DNA of 33,118 bases from Geobacter sp. UBA4074 (lineage in GTDB: Bacteria > Desulfobacterota > Desulfuromonadia > Geobacterales > Pseudopelobacteraceae), in the NCBI GenBank assembly GCA_002383415.1, contig DFYU01000141.1, positions 1 to 33,118 of the forward strand. Reading direction: 5' to 3'. The notes under the pieces were generated by a model. That model did no database searches. It had not been told where the DNA came from and saw nothing but the letters and a program-made list of their open reading frames with translations. Of the stretch, positions 30,224-33,118 are shown one piece after another. Position numbers and translations under genes: made by a program. How positions within the stretch are numbered: position 1 is the first letter of the stretch; every line of letters begins with the position of its first letter.

Positions 30224-32515
30224 ATGGACAGGTTAATCATTGACCATACCCGCTCACTGACCATCCCGGCCGAGGTTTTGGATACCCTGGGGCTGCAACC
30301 GGGTGACACCGTGAGCGTCGAGACCAACGGCACCGGGCTGGTGGTACGCAAGATTAACCCGCCGGCAGTTCCTTCATTGCAGCAGACCATCGCCCGCAAG
30401 AACCTGACCGTGGGGATGCAGTTCATCAAAGGGATCGGTCCCAAGCTGGCCGAGCTGCTGGCCAAGCGGGAGATCCGCACGGTTGAGGACGCCCTGTTCT
30501 GCCTGCCCCACCGTTATGAAGACCGCCGCACCCTGGTGCCGATCCGTCAGCTGAAGCCGGGTGTCAGTCAGGTGTTTCAGGGCACGGTGATGTCGGCCAA
30601 TGGGGCCACCACCAAGGGCGGCCGCAAGGTGTTCGAGGTGCTGGTGCAGGACGATTCCGGCAGCATGCTGCTGAAATGGTTCCACGCCAACCCGCTCTGG
30701 ATGCAGCGCACCTGGAAGGTGGGGCGGCGGGGGGTGTTTACCGGTGAGGTAACCTCCTTCGGCTTTCAGCGGGAGGTGCATCACCCCGATGTGGAGTGGC
30801 TGGAGGAAGGGGCCGACGTGCAGGCGGTGATGGCGGCCGACCAGGTAAACTTCGGCCGGATTGTGCCAGTCTATCCCCTGACCGAAGGTCTGCATCAGAA
30901 GAGTATGCGCAAGGTGATGCGTCAGGTGGTGGACGGTTTCCTTGATAATGTGGAAAACGTCCTGCCGACGTCATTACTCAGCCCCCACGGTTACCTGCCG
31001 TTGCGGGAGGCGTTGGGGCAGGTACACCTGCCGCCGGCCGAGGCGCAGCTGGCTGATCTGAATGAGGGGCGCACCCCGGCCCACCGTTCGCTGGCCTTTG
31101 ACGAATTCTTTTATTGGGAACTGGGCCAGGCCCTCAAAAAACGGGGCATCTCCCTGGAGGAGGGCATCGCCTTTCAGGTGACCCACCGCTACACCAAGGA
31201 GCTGGCCCGGTTACTGCCGTTTCAGCTGACTGCGGCCCAGCGTCGGGTGTTGGCGGAGATCAAGCAGGATATGATGGCCCCCCATCCGATGCACCGGCTG
31301 GTGCAGGGGGATGTGGGCAGCGGTAAGACCCTGGTGGCGCTGATGGCGGCCCTGGTGGCGGTGGAAAACGGTTATCAGGTGGCGATCATGGCCCCCACCG
31401 AGATCCTGGCCGAGCAGCACTGGCACAATATTCACCACTGGTGTGAACAATTAGGCATCCGGGTGGTGCTGTTGACCGCCGGCTTGAAGGGGGCAGCCAA
31501 AAAAGAGGCCTTGGCCCAGGTGGCCGATGGCCGGGCCGCCATCGTGATCGGCACCCATGCCGTGATTCAGGACAAGGTGGAGTTTCAGCGCCTGGGGTTG
31601 GGGATCGTGGATGAACAGCACCGTTTCGGGGTGCTGCAGCGGGGTATTCTCAAAAAGAAGGGGACTAACCCCGACATTCTGGTGATGACCGCCACCCCGA
31701 TCCCCCGTACCCTGGCCATGACCCTGTTCGGTGACCTCTCCCTGTCGGTGATCGACGAACTGCCGCCAGGCAGAACCCCCATTGATACCAAGATCTATTT
31801 CGAGTCTCGCCGCAATCAGGTCTACGACCTGATCCGCTCTGAGGTGGCCCAAGAGCGACAGGTTTACGTGATTTACCCGCTGGTGGAGGAGTCGGAGAAG
31901 AGTGACCTGAAGGCTGCCAGCCAGATGGCCGAGCACCTGCAGCTGGAGATATTTCCCGGCTTGCGGGTGGGGCTCCTGCATGGTCGGCTGAAGCCGGAGG
32001 AAAAAGAGGCGGTAATGGCCAGTTTCAAGAACCGGGAGCTGGATATCCTGGTGGCCACCACCGTGATCGAGGTGGGGATTGATGTGCCCAACGCCACCCT
32101 GATGGTGATCGAGCACAGTGAGCGGTTCGGCCTCTCGCAGCTGCATCAGTTGCGGGGCAGGGTGGGACGTGGGGCGCACCGTTCCCGCTGTATCCTGCTG
32201 ACACCGGGAAAATTGTCAGATGACGGCGAGCGGCGCTTAAGGGTGATGGAGTCCACCAGCGACGGCTTCCGGATTGCTGAGGCCGACCTGGAGATCCGTG
32301 GTCCCGGCGATTTTCTGGGTACCCGTCAATCCGGCATGCCTGACTTCCGGGTGGCCAGCATCCTGCGGGATGGCGTCATTTTGGAACAGGCTCGTGGGGC
32401 GGCCTTTAATCTGTTGGAGCGGGATGGCGCGTTGGTATCGCCGGAAGGGCAACGGATCAAAGCTGAACTGATTCGACGTTGGGGCACTCGGCTGGAACTG
32501 GCCGGGGTGGCCTGA
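30224..32515 (+). CDS. recG: ATP-dependent DNA helicase RecG with N-terminal AbrB-like domain
   Basis: Branch-specific helicase that reverses stalled forks and processes recombination junctions. The 763-residue protein exceeds E. coli RecG (693) mainly at the N-terminus. Residues 3–44 form an AbrB/MazE-type swapped-hairpin pattern (RSLTIPAEVLDTLGLQPGD, then VSVETNGTGLVVRK), absent from standard RecG. RecG proper starts near 66 with GIGPKLAELL and LPHRYEDR (wedge/OB domain), followed by Walker A GDVGSGKT (362–369), DEQH (463–466), TATPIPRT, QLRGRVGRG and the C-terminal GPGDFLGTRQSG motif. ATG 30224 is chosen because the promoter precedes it; ATG 30197 would add nine residues. Longer readings run through the antisense tRNA and are rejected. 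Confidence 0.93.
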   Translation: MDRLIIDHTRSLTIPAEVLDTLGLQPGDTVSVETNGTGLVVRKINPPAVPSLQQTIARKNLTVGMQFIKGIGPKLAELLAKREIRTVEDALFCLPHRYEDRRTLVPIRQLKPGVSQVFQGTVMSANGATTKGGRKVFEVLVQDDSGSMLLKWFHANPLWMQRTWKVGRRGVFTGEVTSFGFQREVHHPDVEWLEEGADVQAVMAADQVNFGRIVPVYPLTEGLHQKSMRKVMRQVVDGFLDNVENVLPTSLLSPHGYLPLREALGQVHLPPAEAQLADLNEGRTPAHRSLAFDEFFYWELGQALKKRGISLEEGIAFQVTHRYTKELARLLPFQLTAAQRRVLAEIKQDMMAPHPMHRLVQGDVGSGKTLVALMAALVAVENGYQVAIMAPTEILAEQHWHNIHHWCEQLGIRVVLLTAGLKGAAKKEALAQVADGRAAIVIGTHAVIQDKVEFQRLGLGIVDEQHRFGVLQRGILKKKGTNPDILVMTATPIPRTLAMTLFGDLSLSVIDELPPGRTPIDTKIYFESRRNQVYDLIRSEVAQERQVYVIYPLVEESEKSDLKAASQMAEHLQLEIFPGLRVGLLHGRLKPEEKEAVMASFKNRELDILVATTVIEVGIDVPNATLMVIEHSERFGLSQLHQLRGRVGRGAHRSRCILLTPGKLSDDGERRLRVMESTSDGFRIAEADLEIRGPGDFLGTRQSGMPDFRVASILRDGVILEQARGAAFNLLERDGALVSPEGQRIKAELIRRWGTRLELAGVA

Positions 32516-32546
32516 TTATGTATTCTAACCATCAAGGAGGCGAGCA

Positions 32547-32888
32547 ATGTCAGAACTACTCAAGATGCCTGAAGGTATGGTCCTGGAAAAGGTGATTCTC
32601 AGCAAGACGGTCAGTAACGGCATCTATCAGGTGGATGTGGCCCTGGTGCTGCACAAGAAGCAGTACGAGGCTGCCCTGTTCCTGAACCGCCAGTACAAAC
32701 CGGGACCGCCCTTGCCACGACCGTTGGAAAAACCGTCCGAAGTGGCTACCCACTGGATGTCAGTACGGCCCCGCATCGGTTTTACCGAAGAAGAGGCCAC
32801 CCTGATCAGCGATGAGGTGTTGAGCGAAAACCGGGTGAAAAAGATCACCTTCAAGGATGCTTGGGGGCCGGAGCAGGATGATTTTTAA
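32547..32888 (+). CDS. Small conserved-looking protein of unknown function
   Basis: 113-residue soluble protein that I do not recognise. It has an alternating beta pattern (VLEKVILSKTVSNGIYQVDVALVLHKK), a proline-rich stretch PGPPLPRPLEKP near residues 51–62, and an acidic C-terminus (WGPEQDDF). No signal peptide, membrane helix or cysteine pair. It has an excellent AAGGAGG site 7 bases before ATG 32547, starts 31 bp after recG on the same strand and is closed by a strong terminator, so it is probably expressed with recG. Confidence 0.75.
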   Translation: MSELLKMPEGMVLEKVILSKTVSNGIYQVDVALVLHKKQYEAALFLNRQYKPGPPLPRPLEKPSEVATHWMSVRPRIGFTEEEATLISDEVLSENRVKKITFKDAWGPEQDDF

Positions 32889-32910
32889 CTGAACGCGGTG
32901 CTGCTACGTG

Positions 32911-32937
32911 AAGAGCCGGGGTTCCCCGGCTCTTTTT
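32911..32937 (+). terminator. Rho-independent terminator after the recG-linked small gene
   Basis: AAGAGCCGGGG (32911–32921) and CCCCGGCTCTT (32924–32934) form an 11-bp stem with a 2-base gap, followed by a T-run to 32937. It also faces the end of the minus-strand methyltransferase gene. Confidence 0.85.
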
Positions 32938-32947
32938 GTTTGTACGT

Positions 32948-33118
32948 TCAATCGTGCAATTGACCGGTCTGGCGCAGCGCCTCGTACAGCACCACCGCCA
33001 CGGCATTGGAGAGGTTCAGGCTGCGCACCTGGCCCGGCATCGGGATGGTCAGGCAGCGTTCAGGATTGGCAGCCAGTAGTTCGGCCGGCAGGCCGGCGGT
33101 CTCCTTGCCGAACACCAG
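32948..33118 (-). CDS. tRNA 2'-O-methyltransferase, TrmL-type SPOUT protein (3' part of gene only)
   Basis: The last 56 codons are visible, read from the right edge to TGA at 32948–32950. Segments LVFGKETAGLP, LTIPMPGQVRSLNLSNAVAVVLYEALRQTG match the SpoU/TrmH knot region with its S-adenosylmethionine-binding loops, closest to TrmL (tRNA cytidine/uridine-34 2'-O-methyltransferase). The N-terminal part lies outside the window, so the exact SpoU subfamily stays uncertain. Converges on the recG transcript. Confidence 0.85.
   Translation of the reverse strand: MVFGKETAGLPAELLAANPERCLTIPMPGQVRSLNLSNAVAVVLYEALRQTGQLHD

Noticed and set aside
1..33118. CRISPR array, insertion sequence or prophage
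   Set aside because: No regularly spaced repeats, transposase or integrase motifs, or phage genes were seen on either strand.

Overview
The window looks like the chromosome of a deltaproteobacterium (Desulfuromonadota) of the Geobacter/Trichlorobacter type. This is an inference from gene content: a decaheme MtrA/DmsE-type cytochrome beside an MtrB/PioB-type porin, a yicC–gmk–rpoZ–rel block, an rpmB–ydcF–thrC neighbourhood, and protein sequences typical of that group. No rRNA, CRISPR array, transposase or prophage gene is visible.

Layout. (1) 1–3021, minus strand: an mtrA–mtrB porin–cytochrome pair; the porin runs off the left edge. (2) 3248–8437, plus: yicC, a DUF4160/DUF2442 pair wedged in front of gmk, then gmk, rpoZ, bifunctional rel and ridA. 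A 122-bp palindromic repeat occurs once after yicC and once after rel. (3) 8495–15968: rpmB (minus), a YdcF-family protein, thrC, a zinc-ribbon membrane protein, a RhlB/RhlE-like DEAD-box helicase (minus), a polyprenyl diphosphate synthase, a TlpA-like lipoprotein, CcdA and a VOC protein. (4) 16002–16150, minus: a short membrane reading frame interrupted by an in-frame UGA, a candidate microselenoprotein. (5) 16301–19342: lgt, cca (minus) and a MshEN–REC protein. (6) 19535–29777: an accessory block with DUF169, MarR, an extradiol-dioxygenase-like protein, Bcr/CflA MFS, cupin, YqhD-like alcohol dehydrogenase and AraC regulator on minus; then flavodoxin, exported cupin, exported carboxymuconolactone-decarboxylase-like protein, exported cyclophilin-like protein and membrane-anchored metallo-beta-lactamase-fold hydrolase on plus. 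(7) 30045–33118: tRNA-Leu(CAA), a RecG helicase carrying an AbrB-like N-terminal domain, a small unknown protein and the 3' part of a TrmL-type tRNA methyltransferase gene.

How parts work together. MtrA and MtrB would carry electrons across the outer membrane. The yicC–rel block combines RNA turnover, GMP phosphorylation, the RNA polymerase omega subunit and (p)ppGpp metabolism. TlpA, CcdA and the candidate selenoprotein would be parts of periplasmic thiol redox. The accessory block resembles an aldehyde or xenobiotic stress module: AraC plus YqhD-like reductase recalls E. coli yqhC–yqhD, and matching sequence motifs lie in front of the dehydrogenase and flavodoxin genes. MarR and DUF169 share a second operator, placed over both -10 boxes.

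Strongest leads: the in-frame-UGA membrane microprotein next to ccdA/tlpA; the paired 122-bp repeats whose stems differ in sequence but keep pairing; the AbrB–RecG fusion; and the two regulator–operator circuits of the accessory block. All are readings by eye; no similarity search or folding program was run.
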